Assembly: GCA_016782885.1 (NCBI GenBank)
Contig: JADHXQ010000037.1
Span: 1 to 39,486 of the forward strand
Origin: Phycisphaerae bacterium
GTDB lineage: Bacteria > Planctomycetota > Phycisphaerae > SM23-33
Direction of reading: 5' to 3'
DNA: 39,486 nt
The translations under genes and the position numbers were made by a program. Each line of letters opens with the position of its first letter. Position 1 is the stretch's first letter. Shown one piece after another: positions 6,541 to 14,795 of this stretch. The notes below the pieces were generated by a model. That model ran no database searches. It saw nothing but the letters and a program-made list of their open reading frames with translations, and was not told the origin of the DNA.

Positions 6541-8748
6541 TTGGACCGCCTTCTGGACAATTTGAACGAACCGCAGCGACAGGCCGTCACCCACACTGAC
6601 GGGGCGATGCTCATTCTTGCCGGCGCCGGATCGGGCAAGACGCGGGCGATTACGTATCGCGTTGCCCATCTCATCGCCGGCGGGGTCGCGCCGTGGCACG
6701 TGCTGGCTATCACGTTCACCAACAAGGCCGCCCGTGAAATGGCCTCCCGCGTCGAGGCGCTTAACGTCCCGTCCGGGGCAATGTTATGTACGTTCCATTC
6801 GCTGTGCGCCAGGCTGCTCCGCGAGTTCGCCGACCGAGCGGGCATCAAACCGAACTACACCATCTACGATCGCGACGACCAGGTGCGCTTGACGAAAGAG
6901 GCTATCGCGCAAGCCGGTGTTCCCGTGGCGAATTTCCCGCCGGCGAAGGTTCATGCGTCGATCGGGCGGGCGAAGAACCGCCTCCGCACGCCGGCGGCCT
7001 TTACAGAACAGGCCCGGACGTATCACGACGAACAGGTCGCCAAGGTGTATGTCGAGTACCAGAAGCTCCTGGTGGCCAACAACGCGCTGGACTTTGACGA
7101 TCTGCTGCTGCGGATGGCTTTCATGCTGCGGGACTACAGCGATATCGGGCAGTTGCTCAGCGAGCGGTATCGATACGTGATGATCGACGAATACCAGGAC
7201 ACCAACCACGCACAATACCTGCTGGCCCGAGCGATCGCCAAACCGCACGGTAACCTGTGCGTCACCGGCGACCCCGATCAGAGCATCTACGCCTGGCGCG
7301 GCGCCGACATCTCGAATATTCTGGAATTCGAGAAGGACTACCCAGACGCGAAAGTCGTCGTGCTCGACGAGAACTACCGCTCGACGAGAGCCATCCTCAA
7401 AGGGGCGTCAAGCCTCATCGCATACAATCACCACCGCAAGGAAAAGGCCCTCTGGACGCGACGCACCGGCGGATCGGACATCACCGTGGTCTACTGTAAC
7501 AACGAACACGCCGAGGCACAGTGGATCGCCCAGCGCATCGCAGCCCTGCGGAGCGAGGGGCTCGCTGCCGAGCAGATGGCGGTCTTCTACCGCGTCAACA
7601 GCCTCTCACGCGTCGTGGAAAACGCGCTCCGCGAAAACGCGATTCCCTACCGGATCGCACGCGGTGTGGAATTCTATAACCGCAAGGAAGTAAAGGACGT
7701 GCTGGCGTATCTCAAGGTGATCGTCAACCCGGTCGACGACATCAGTTGCCTGCGGATCATCAACAACCCGGCCCGCGGTATCGGCGCCACCACAGTCAAA
7801 CGACTCGTCGAGCATTCCCGCATGACCGGTATGTCGATCCTCGAAATCTGCCCCAGCGCCCTGGCTGCCGGACTCAAAGCGCCCGCAGCCAAAAAGGTCG
7901 CCGCATTCGCCGACCTGATAGGCTCGCTTGCGGCCGGCAAGGATCAGCCCGTGAGGGACATTATCAACCACGCGATCGACGCGATCGGACTGAAGGACGC
8001 ACTCGGCGGCGACGATGCTCCGGACACTTCGGCGTGGCGGAACGTCGGCGAACTCGTCAATAACGCCGCCGAGTTCGACTCCCGCTCAGGCGGAGGGACG
8101 CTCGAAGAGTATCTCCACCAGGTAGCCCTGATCGCCGACGTGGACCACATGGAAGGCGGCGACGGGGCTGTCACCCTGATGACGCTTCATTCAGCCAAGG
8201 GGCTCGAATTCCCCGCGATATTCATCGTTGGATGGGAAGACGGACTGCTCCCGTTCCACCGAGGCGACCAGACGCGGGTGCGACAACTGACACCCACCCC
8301 GCAAGACGAGGAAGAACGCAGACTTGCGTTCGTCGGAATGACTCGGGCCATGGAGCATCTGGCACTGACCTGTGCCCGAAAACGAATGCGGCGTGGCCGC
8401 ACCGAGACCCAAATTGCCTCACCGTTCCTCGAAGAAATCGGGACCGAAATGGTCACCGTCGAAGACGTCACCACCGCCCCGGAACCCCGCGACGCCCCGT
8501 CGGCGTCGGGAGGCGGATTCTATGATGACGTCCACGACAGGCAGATGATCGAAGATGAATCCTTCCCGCCCGAATACGAGCACCTGCGGATCGGCAGCAT
8601 GGTCAATCACCCAACGTTCGGCCGGGGACGCGTCGTGTCCAGAGGTTCCCAGCGCTGGCCCGAAACGCGTCTGAATATCCACTTCGAGGACCTCGGTCCA
8701 AAGACCATCAAGCTCTCCCACGCCCGCCTGGAACTGCTCGAAGAGTAG
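6541..8748 (+). CDS. pcrA: UvrD/PcrA/Rep-family DNA helicase
   Basis: This 735-residue superfamily-1A 3'-5' helicase acts in nucleotide-excision repair and in clearing replication forks. All family motifs are readable: Walker A AGAGSGKT (27-34), TFTNKAA, DEYQDT at 217-221 (the Walker B acidics Asp216-Glu217), VTGDPDQSIYAWRGA, LDENYRST, TLHSAKGLEF and EEERRLAFVGMTRA. The C-terminus, GSMVNHPTFGRGRVV...NIHFEDLGPKTI, is the Tudor-like tail that binds RNA polymerase in PcrA/UvrD. The length is usual. The start is TTG 6541, fixed by AAGGAG at 6529-6534, six bases upstream; no ATG is as well placed. A TATAGT at 6493-6498 could be the -10 box, but no -35 is evident. pcrA and uvrD cannot be told apart from sequence alone. 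Confidence 0.95.
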   Translation: MDRLLDNLNEPQRQAVTHTDGAMLILAGAGSGKTRAITYRVAHLIAGGVAPWHVLAITFTNKAAREMASRVEALNVPSGAMLCTFHSLCARLLREFADRAGIKPNYTIYDRDDQVRLTKEAIAQAGVPVANFPPAKVHASIGRAKNRLRTPAAFTEQARTYHDEQVAKVYVEYQKLLVANNALDFDDLLLRMAFMLRDYSDIGQLLSERYRYVMIDEYQDTNHAQYLLARAIAKPHGNLCVTGDPDQSIYAWRGADISNILEFEKDYPDAKVVVLDENYRSTRAILKGASSLIAYNHHRKEKALWTRRTGGSDITVVYCNNEHAEAQWIAQRIAALRSEGLAAEQMAVFYRVNSLSRVVENALRENAIPYRIARGVEFYNRKEVKDVLAYLKVIVNPVDDISCLRIINNPARGIGATTVKRLVEHSRMTGMSILEICPSALAAGLKAPAAKKVAAFADLIGSLAAGKDQPVRDIINHAIDAIGLKDALGGDDAPDTSAWRNVGELVNNAAEFDSRSGGGTLEEYLHQVALIADVDHMEGGDGAVTLMTLHSAKGLEFPAIFIVGWEDGLLPFHRGDQTRVRQLTPTPQDEEERRLAFVGMTRAMEHLALTCARKRMRRGRTETQIASPFLEEIGTEMVTVEDVTTAPEPRDAPSASGGGFYDDVHDRQMIEDESFPPEYEHLRIGSMVNHPTFGRGRVVSRGSQRWPETRLNIHFEDLGPKTIKLSHARLELLEE

Positions 8749-8784
8749 ACCCCGCATATGTCACAAATGGTTCACACCTGCTCC

Positions 8785-8799
8785 CTGGCCGCGGGCCAG
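8785..8799 (+). terminator. Possible terminator after the helicase gene
   Basis: CTGGCC-GCG-GGCCAG forms a 6-bp stem with a 3-nt loop, 36 bases after the stop, followed by TTATTCCC. The U-tract is weak. Confidence 0.4.
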
Positions 8800-9074
8800 T
8801 TATTCCCGCCGCACAACACGCCTGCCCCACTAACCTATTCGCCAGTAGCATCAACACTTACAACGCACCACCCGCCGCCGGTCCAACGTAATCCAAGCCG
8901 CCACCGCCCCGCGGATGGAGCCAACCTGGGAACCTGCCGCACAAATAGCGAACCGTAGATATGCGCTCCGTGGATTGCTATAACTGCCTTAGCAAAAGAC
9001 GGTTATATCAATGCGATCCTCACTGGATGTTTCTCACATAATCGTTTGACGCCGCGTGATATGTCACAGGCAAT

Positions 9075-9109
9075 TAAAGCTATTAGCTGTAAGCTGTTAG
9101 CTTTCAGCT
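9075..9109. repeat. Tandem heptanucleotide array, five NNNAGCT units
   Basis: Five consecutive 7-nt units are TAAAGCT, ATTAGCT, GTAAGCT, GTTAGCT and TTCAGCT. The last four bases of each unit are constant and the first three vary. The form resembles the heptanucleotide STRR repeats known from cyanobacteria. Confidence 0.8.
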
Positions 9110-9203
9110 TCGGTCACGGCGCGCCACACAGAAACGAAGGGCGCAGTGCGGCGGCGTCCTCGGTTTCACTATTTTCCAACGATCGATTGTCGTCGCCGTA
9201 ATA

Positions 9204-9231
9204 TGGAGTGCGGTGACCCGGCACCGCTTTG
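9204..9231. repeat. REP-like palindrome
   Basis: TGGAGTGCGGTG and CACCGCTTTGAC flank a 6-nt centre. The exact stem is GCGGTG-ACCCGG-CACCGC at 9210-9227. The asymmetric flanks resemble a dispersed palindrome I recall from planctomycete and verrucomicrobial genomes. Only one copy is visible here, so the repeat status is an inference. Confidence 0.4.
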
Positions 9232-9277
9232 ACATGTCGCGGAGCGACGGTTTTCGCCGTCCGCTGTTGTCGTTCAC

Positions 9278-9313
9278 TTGGATATTGGATATTCCGTGTT
9301 GTTCGGTTGGATA
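9278..9313. repeat. Heptanucleotide TTGGATA repeats
   Basis: Two adjacent TTGGATA units (9278-9284, 9285-9291) are followed by a third at 9307-9313. Confidence 0.6.
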
Positions 9314-9410
9314 TTGATCCGTTGCCTGAGACTTGCATCTCCCCCGCATTTGCGATAGCATCCGAATATCACGATCTCAGGGGCGGGAGCGGTGGGAGCG
9401 GTGGGAGTAA

Positions 9411-9506
9411 ATGACAATGGAACCAAATGAGATTCTGGACCGCGTCCGCCAACTGATAGCAGACCATTCCGACGGCGATCCGGACAAATGGTCCTCCGTT
9501 GATTGA
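9411..9506 (+). CDS. Possible small protein upstream of the HEAT-repeat gene
   Basis: A 31-codon ORF runs from ATG 9411 to TGA 9506. A better start is the second ATG at 9417 (29 codons), which has GGGAG nine bases upstream at 9403-9407. The product is acidic (many Asp/Glu) with one predicted helix, EILDRVRQLIAD. It ends 33 bases before the HEAT-repeat gene and could be co-transcribed with it. No family is recognised. It could equally be the remnant of a longer gene. Confidence 0.3.
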   Translation: MTMEPNEILDRVRQLIADHSDGDPDKWSSVD

Positions 9507-9539
9507 CAAAGCACAACTAAGTCTATAAAAGGGAGCACT

Positions 9540-11504
9540 ATGGGTTCCGCCGGAAAGTCCCGTTATCTGCCCGTTGGTATCGTGTCGCTTGTCGTGTTCG
9601 CTGTCCTGGCATCGCCGGGCTGTCGCAAGCCATCTTCGACGGTAGATCCGAAAACAAAACGCAAGATTGACGATCTGGTTAAGAAGCTGACTGACAAGAA
9701 CGGGGATGTGTGTGTTTCCGCCGCTGAAGCGTTGGGCGAGATCGGCCCGGCGGCCATACCCGCTCTCATCGCGGCCTTGAAAGACAAAGATGAGAATCTG
9801 CGCAGTTCCGCAGTCTTGGCGCTAGTCGAAGTGGGCTCGGCGTCCATACCCGCTCTCCTCGCGACCTATAGGGACAATCGTGAAGATGTGCGAGATTCGG
9901 CATTCATGGCGCTGTACCTGATTTGCCCGTCGCCGACCGAGGAATCTCTACGCGTTCTCCTGGAAACCGCGAACAGCATAGACAATGACATGCGCGTCTG
10001 TGCTGTTGCCCTGTTGGGTAGAATGGGCCCTTCGTACTGGTCGACGAGTGTACCGGCTCTGGTCAAGGCCCTGAAGGACGGCAGCACCCGCGTGCGTTGT
10101 GTTGCCGCTAAAGCGTTGGGCGGAGACCAGTGGAACTGGGCGATCGGCCCCGTGCCCAAGGAAGCCCTGTGTGCCCTCATCGAGGCGCTGAAGGACAGGG
10201 AGGAAGTTGTACGTAATTCCGCGGCCGAAGCGTTGGGCGAACTTGGGCCGGTTGCCGGGGAAGCTGTACCCGCTCTCATCACGATCCTGAAGGACAAGGG
10301 CACCTCTGCGCATAGTTACTCTTATGCTGCTTACGCGCTGGGCAAAATTGGTCCGGCGGCCGCCGAAGCAGTACCTGCTCTCATCGAAGCGATGAAGGGC
10401 AAGGATGAGAGTCTGCATGCTCCCGCCGCTAACGCATTGGGCGAAATCGGCCCGGCGGCCAAGGCGGCCGTGCCCGTTCTCATTGCGATCCTGAAGGACA
10501 AAAGCATCTCTGCGGATAGTTATTGTTGGGCTGCTTTCGCTCTGGGGAAGATTGGCCCGGCGTCCATCGATGCCGTACCCATTCTCGTCGAGGCGGTGAA
10601 GGGCAAATATAAAGATCTGCGTCGTAACGCCGCTTATGCGCTGGGAGGGATTGGCCCGGCCGCCAGAGCGGCTGTCCCAGTTCTCATCTCCGCTCTGAAC
10701 GAGAAGGACAGGGATACCGTCGTTTCAGCCGCATTTGCCCTGGGGAAGATCGGCCCGGCCGCCAAAGAAGCCATATCGACTCTCGTGGAGGCTATTAATA
10801 GCAAAGACGAGACCGTGCGCAGTTACGCTGCTAAGGCGCTGGGCGGAATCGGCCCGGCCGCCAGGTCGACCGTACCCGTCCTTTTGAACCTGGTCCTCAA
10901 GGACAAGAGCAGGTCCGTGCGTGATAGCGCCGCTGAGGCGCTGGGCGGAATAGGTCCGGCGGTCAAGTCGGTCGTACCCACTCTGCTGGCGGTCCTGAAG
11001 GATAGAGATAAGAATGTGCGTCGTTCTGCTACTGATGCATTGTGCGCGATTGGCCCGCTGGCCGCCGAAGCCGTCCCCGTTCTCTTGAAGGACATGAAGA
11101 ACGAGGACGGGGATATTCGTACTAACGCCATTAAGGTGTTGGGCAAGATTGGCCCGGCGGCCAAGGTGGCTGTACCCGCTCTCCTCGTGGCCTGGACGGA
11201 CGGAGATATGGTCGAGGCCGTGTATGCGTTGCGCGAAATCGGGCCGGCAGCCGTATCCGCTCTCATCGCGGCATTGAAGGACAAAGACGATGATGTTGCT
11301 CGTTCCGCCGCAATTGTGTTGGGCGAAATTGGCCCGGCAGCCAAAGAAGCCCTGACCGCTCTGGCCGAAGCACTCAGCAAAGCACTCAAGGATGACGACA
11401 AAATCATGATCGATATCGCTCGATCCGCCTTGGATAAGATCAAAGGAACAACACCTCGATTGCTTCCGCAGCGATCCGCAAAAGAAAAGAAGATATCTGA
11501 CTGA
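9540..11504 (+). CDS. HEAT/PBS-lyase repeat lipoprotein
   Basis: The 654-residue protein begins with a signal peptide and a probable lipobox, LASPGC, with the modified cysteine near residue 28, so it should be anchored in the envelope. The rest is one alpha-solenoid of about 17 HEAT repeats of 35-40 residues. Each carries the pattern A-PALIAALKDKD..VR.SAAEALGEIGPAA, typical of the EZ_HEAT/PBS-lyase class. Such solenoids are protein-binding scaffolds; no catalytic motif is present, so a phycobilin lyase role is unlikely. The repeats are similar at DNA level, which invites copy-number change by recombination. ATG 9540 has AAGGGAG just upstream. Partner and role are unknown. Confidence 0.85.
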   Translation: MGSAGKSRYLPVGIVSLVVFAVLASPGCRKPSSTVDPKTKRKIDDLVKKLTDKNGDVCVSAAEALGEIGPAAIPALIAALKDKDENLRSSAVLALVEVGSASIPALLATYRDNREDVRDSAFMALYLICPSPTEESLRVLLETANSIDNDMRVCAVALLGRMGPSYWSTSVPALVKALKDGSTRVRCVAAKALGGDQWNWAIGPVPKEALCALIEALKDREEVVRNSAAEALGELGPVAGEAVPALITILKDKGTSAHSYSYAAYALGKIGPAAAEAVPALIEAMKGKDESLHAPAANALGEIGPAAKAAVPVLIAILKDKSISADSYCWAAFALGKIGPASIDAVPILVEAVKGKYKDLRRNAAYALGGIGPAARAAVPVLISALNEKDRDTVVSAAFALGKIGPAAKEAISTLVEAINSKDETVRSYAAKALGGIGPAARSTVPVLLNLVLKDKSRSVRDSAAEALGGIGPAVKSVVPTLLAVLKDRDKNVRRSATDALCAIGPLAAEAVPVLLKDMKNEDGDIRTNAIKVLGKIGPAAKVAVPALLVAWTDGDMVEAVYALREIGPAAVSALIAALKDKDDDVARSAAIVLGEIGPAAKEALTALAEALSKALKDDDKIMIDIARSALDKIKGTTPRLLPQRSAKEKKISD

Positions 11505-11606
11505 GCCCATCGCCGACGCCGCTTCTACGATTAGACTACCGAGAGCATTATCCGTCAGAAGGATTCAACAATTCACTGAATTCTTGCGGGCCCTCAAGAC
11601 CGAACC

Positions 11607-11701
11607 GCCAAGCCGCAAGCGGCGGACACATGACCGGAAATCTTCCCAGGTCGTACCGCTTGCGGCTTGGCAAGTCTTCGTAGACGCGGCGTCTCGCCGC
11701 G
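11607..11701. repeat. Two stem-loops, probable dispersed palindromes
   Basis: A 16-bp perfect inverted repeat (11607-11622 with 11656-11671) encloses 33 bases. It is followed by a second hairpin, CGCGGCG-TCT-CGCCGCG, at 11685-11701. No T-run follows either. The spacer 11505-11945 between the HEAT gene and the defence-like operon holds nothing else convincing apart from a TATACT (11863-11868), possibly the operon's -10 box, and a small GC stem at 11896-11910. Confidence 0.6.
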
Positions 11702-11945
11702 TGATTCAAGCGCCCGGAGACTGCCAAACCGTGTGTCGGGATGCCCAAATGGTGCGGGATGGGCAGGTTTTGGCAGGTCTCTGGTTTATCCTTGTTGACG
11801 CCCATCGCGCTAAGTCCAACTGGATACGACATATCGGGATGTGGCACGCAGGTTGCTAACAATATACTGCCGGGCCACGGCGGGCCGGCTGGGTTCGGGG
11901 CAAGTCCCCGTAGTTTTCTGCATCCCAGAGTGAAAGGATTCTGTT

Positions 11946-12008
11946 ATGGGCAGCATTAAGTCCTCCCGGGTCGAAGACGCCGAGAAGATGTCCGGGGAGG
12001 TTGTGTAA
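11946..12008 (+). CDS. Possible 20-residue small protein leading the nuclease operon
   Basis: ATG 11946 opens 20 codons ending in TAA at 12006-12008. AAAGG lies about nine bases upstream. The stop overlaps the start of the next gene as TAATG, and the ribosome site of that gene (GGGGAGG) lies inside this ORF, so translation would be coupled. The product is charged (Glu, Lys, Asp, Arg, Ser) with no recognisable family. It may be a real small component, a coupling leader or chance. Confidence 0.35.
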   Translation: MGSIKSSRVEDAEKMSGEVV

Positions 12009-13570
12009 TGTTTCAGCCAGAAGTAAAGTTGGAGTTCGTCAAACGGTACTGCCTGCCGGATGACGGGTGGGAAGTCTATGTGGACATCGATGCATCGGAG
12101 GAAGGGCGCACAGGCGGGAAACGTACTAAACAGGAGTCGATAGAACGCCAGAAGAGAATGCAGGCAGAGGGTGCGGCCGCCCGGAAGGCCCTTGAGAGGC
12201 TCGGTGTGACCGTTGGTGGTTTGCGGGATAAATGGCTCAAGCGAGTCTCGAAGAAATACCCGGGGGTTGATCTTCCCGAAGTGCCGGGCGACAGGGATAT
12301 TGTGGCCATGCGACCGCCCGATGCGCAGCTTGTGGTCGCCGAAGTCGAAGGCGAGTCTTCGGGACAACCGGAAGAGAAACTATACAAGGCCCAAGGACAG
12401 ATCGTCACGGCTGTAGGCACTGTGAAACACAAGGCGTTTCGGCCAAGATTCGTAATCGTGGTTCATGGCGCGGAGATCGCTGACCATCTCGAAAATGCCA
12501 AGAGGTTGAAGGATATTGGTGTTTCAGGGCTTGCTCTCGCAAAGACTCACGATGAGGATCGTTGGGTTTTCGGTACGCAATTGCAGTTGTCGAATTTGTA
12601 CGAAGAGCCTGCTGTCTCAAGCAGCCCTGTTGAACAGTTGCAGGCCAAGCGGCAGGAGTGGGCTGAATGGCTGTCCGGCAAGGATCGCAATTCGATTTCC
12701 AGACAGATAACCATGATGTTGTGGGATGCGGCGACCTTTCTTTTCATAAACGAAGCCAGGCGGATTGCTGAAGAAGAGCAGGTGTCCCTCAATGGCACGA
12801 TGCATGACTTCATCAACAGGACCTTCTTCCAGAGCCAGGCGACCCAGATTCGACGACTGATAGACAAGGGGCCGACGCTGCGCAGGGGAAGGGTTGAGCA
12901 TGCTGCGGATGGAGAGCGCGGCGTATTCTCTCTGCTGGGGTTGTTGGAGGATATGGAACGAAACACAAATCTGATGACGCGCGAGAATATTCTTGCCGCC
13001 GAGGGGCTGGAATACGATCCGACTGCAAACAGGCGGGCTTTTGACGAGTACTTTGCAGGAGTAACCGAAACAAGCGGTGTTCCGCACCATCTGGCCGGGT
13101 GGATCGAGACAGGAAACCGCCACGAAGTAATCGACAGATTGGCCGGTGTGAAGGAGGCTGAACGGTCGCCGAGGGATACTATGAGGCTGTGTGCCTTTGA
13201 GGCCTTGAAGGGCAAACTCGCTGTGTGCGCTGATGTCAAGACATATGTCGACAACTACATCGCACATTCCGCGACACCGGAGAGCAGGCAAGCTGACGAT
13301 GCAGAGCAACTGAAAATAACACTCGGCCATATCGAAGACGCCCACAAGGCCATCAGTGAGGTCGCTGGTTTCGTTGAAACTGTTTTGCTTGCAGGCGGAA
13401 GCGGGAGTTACTTCCCCTCTGCGCAGTACAACCCACTCAGGGACGTGGACGTTCCGCTTGTTTCCAAGGAGAATGTCGGAAAACTCGCCGACGTGCGGCA
13501 AGAATACACGAAGGAGACGGACAAATGGAGCAACTGGGGGCTGGATGAGTTGGAGGCGGAAATGAAATGA
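12008..13570 (+). CDS. PD-(D/E)XK nuclease-like protein with helical HEPN/Abi-like C-terminal domain
   Basis: First full gene of the candidate defence operon, 520 residues. Residues about 85-190 look like a PD-(D/E)XK fold: DRDIVA with Asp97, PPD with Asp105, then VVAEVEGE with Glu112 and Glu114 at the catalytic E-x-K position, followed by GQPEEKLYKAQGQI and a strand PRFVIVVHG. The usual Lys is Glu here, as in some members of the fold. Residues about 215-465 are all helical. They include a LWDAATFLFINEARR helix, IRRLID (281-286), ERGVFSLLGLLEDM (303-316), LMTREN (322-327), and VDNYIAH (414-420) followed by a long helix. The order resembles AbiU2/HEPN-type proteins of abortive-infection systems, but I place this only tentatively. 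GGGGAGG precedes ATG 12008. The gene overlaps the next by ATGA. Confidence 0.6.
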   Translation: MFQPEVKLEFVKRYCLPDDGWEVYVDIDASEEGRTGGKRTKQESIERQKRMQAEGAAARKALERLGVTVGGLRDKWLKRVSKKYPGVDLPEVPGDRDIVAMRPPDAQLVVAEVEGESSGQPEEKLYKAQGQIVTAVGTVKHKAFRPRFVIVVHGAEIADHLENAKRLKDIGVSGLALAKTHDEDRWVFGTQLQLSNLYEEPAVSSSPVEQLQAKRQEWAEWLSGKDRNSISRQITMMLWDAATFLFINEARRIAEEEQVSLNGTMHDFINRTFFQSQATQIRRLIDKGPTLRRGRVEHAADGERGVFSLLGLLEDMERNTNLMTRENILAAEGLEYDPTANRRAFDEYFAGVTETSGVPHHLAGWIETGNRHEVIDRLAGVKEAERSPRDTMRLCAFEALKGKLAVCADVKTYVDNYIAHSATPESRQADDAEQLKITLGHIEDAHKAISEVAGFVETVLLAGGSGSYFPSAQYNPLRDVDVPLVSKENVGKLADVRQEYTKETDKWSNWGLDELEAEMK

Positions 13571-14793
13571 TACCAAAAGCGTTTGAGGAAATCACCGAAG
13601 CGGACATTACGTCGCTGATCGAGAATGAAGTGCCGGAAGGGCGACAGATCGAGTACAAGCTGTTGTTGCCTGGGAACAACGACGAGGCCAAGAGGGAGTT
13701 TCTGGCCGATGTGTCATCGTTTGCGAACGCTTCCGGTGGCGATCTGTTGTATGGCATTAAGGAAGACGACGGCAAGCCTGTAGCTACCACTGGGTTGGCG
13801 GACATCAATACCGATGCTGACGTGTTGCGGTTTGAGAATATCCTCCGTGACGGATTGGACCCGCGAGTTTCCGGTCTTCGGATGCAGACCATCGATGGAT
13901 TCTCAAAGGGACCGATACTGGTAGTGCGAGTGCCAAATAGTTGGGCGTCTCCACACATGGTCACGTTCAAGAACTACTCGCGGTTCTTTACACGGAACAG
14001 TGCTGGCAAGTACCAAATGGATGTTACGGAGATTCGTTCCGCATTTGCGTTGTCGGAGTCGCTGCGAGAACGAATTGCCCGGTTTAGAGATGGTCGCCTC
14101 GGGAAGATTATTGCTGGAGATACTCCGGTCCTGCTGGGTGACGTACCTAAGATTGTGCTGCATGTCCTGCCCGTTTCAGCTTTCGCTCGCAACGTTCGTC
14201 TTGCGTTAAGTGTAGTGGACGAGCAAAGAAGCAAGATGCTGCCTATTAGTGGATCCGCTACTGGTGAACGATATAACGTGGATGGGTTTGTTCGGTATTG
14301 CGATTACGGGAGTGATTCTGCCTACCGCTACGATTATTGCCAGCTATTCAGGAATGGAATCATAGAAGCCGTGAATACGGAGATAATCTGTCTGTACGAT
14401 GGCGAAAAGAATATTCCAAGCGTGGATCTTGAAGTTCGGTTGGTTTACACGTTGCAATCGTATCTTAGCGTATACCAACGCTTTGATATTCAGCCTCCTA
14501 TCGTGGTTATGCTGAGCATTATCGGTGCCAAAGGCTATGAGATGGGCGTAGATATGCGTCTCTGCCCGGCGGCCAGACTGGCATCGCATGATGCAACCGT
14601 GATTGATCGTGACATGCTCATCCTTCCCGACGTGTTAATACAGGAGTATCCGCCAGAAGAGGCGCTGCGGGGAGATGATGTGAACGATATTGCCCGTATC
14701 CTCCATCCGATCTTCGATGCCGTGTGGAATGCCGCCGGATGGCCACGCAGTATGTATTACAACGGAGATGAAAACTGGAAAGTTGGGAAGTAG
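13567..14793 (+). CDS. AlbA_2 (Schlafen-type) domain protein
   Basis: The second operon gene encodes 408 residues and starts at an ATGA overlap, with GGAGG at 13552-13556. Residues about 10-150 match the AlbA_2 domain shared with Schlafen proteins. The conserved elements are E29-x-K31 in GRQIEYKLLLP, the helix EFLADVSSFANASGGDLLYGIKE (44-66) with the FAN..GG motif, and a strand ILVVRVPNSW before FFTRNSAGKYQMD. In this family the domain binds, and sometimes cuts, nucleic acid, and such proteins are frequent in bacterial defence islands. Residues 180-408 are not recognised and lack the ATPase module seen in many AlbA_2 proteins. Codon and base use is visibly lower in GC: 29 of 60 bases at 14281-14340 against 36 of 60 at 17041-17100, one sample each. 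Confidence 0.75.
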   Translation: MIPKAFEEITEADITSLIENEVPEGRQIEYKLLLPGNNDEAKREFLADVSSFANASGGDLLYGIKEDDGKPVATTGLADINTDADVLRFENILRDGLDPRVSGLRMQTIDGFSKGPILVVRVPNSWASPHMVTFKNYSRFFTRNSAGKYQMDVTEIRSAFALSESLRERIARFRDGRLGKIIAGDTPVLLGDVPKIVLHVLPVSAFARNVRLALSVVDEQRSKMLPISGSATGERYNVDGFVRYCDYGSDSAYRYDYCQLFRNGIIEAVNTEIICLYDGEKNIPSVDLEVRLVYTLQSYLSVYQRFDIQPPIVVMLSIIGAKGYEMGVDMRLCPAARLASHDATVIDRDMLILPDVLIQEYPPEEALRGDDVNDIARILHPIFDAVWNAAGWPRSMYYNGDENWKVGK

Positions 14794-14795
14794 AT

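Larger units (their letters stand above)
8800..9410. other. Gene-poor, repeat-rich spacer
   Basis: No convincing gene is seen in these 610 bases. They hold the 7-nt arrays at 9075-9109 and 9278-9313, a REP-like hairpin at 9204-9231, a second small hairpin near 9246-9262 (GACGG/CCGTC) and a tandem GGTGGGAGC repeat at about 9382-9407. A 66-codon open frame at 8758-8958 is rich in Pro, Thr and His, has no ribosome site and looks spurious. Confidence 0.6.

Noticed and set aside
8758..8958. 66-codon ORF after pcrA
   Set aside because: Low-complexity Pro/Thr/His composition, no ribosome site, and it starts inside the probable terminator region.
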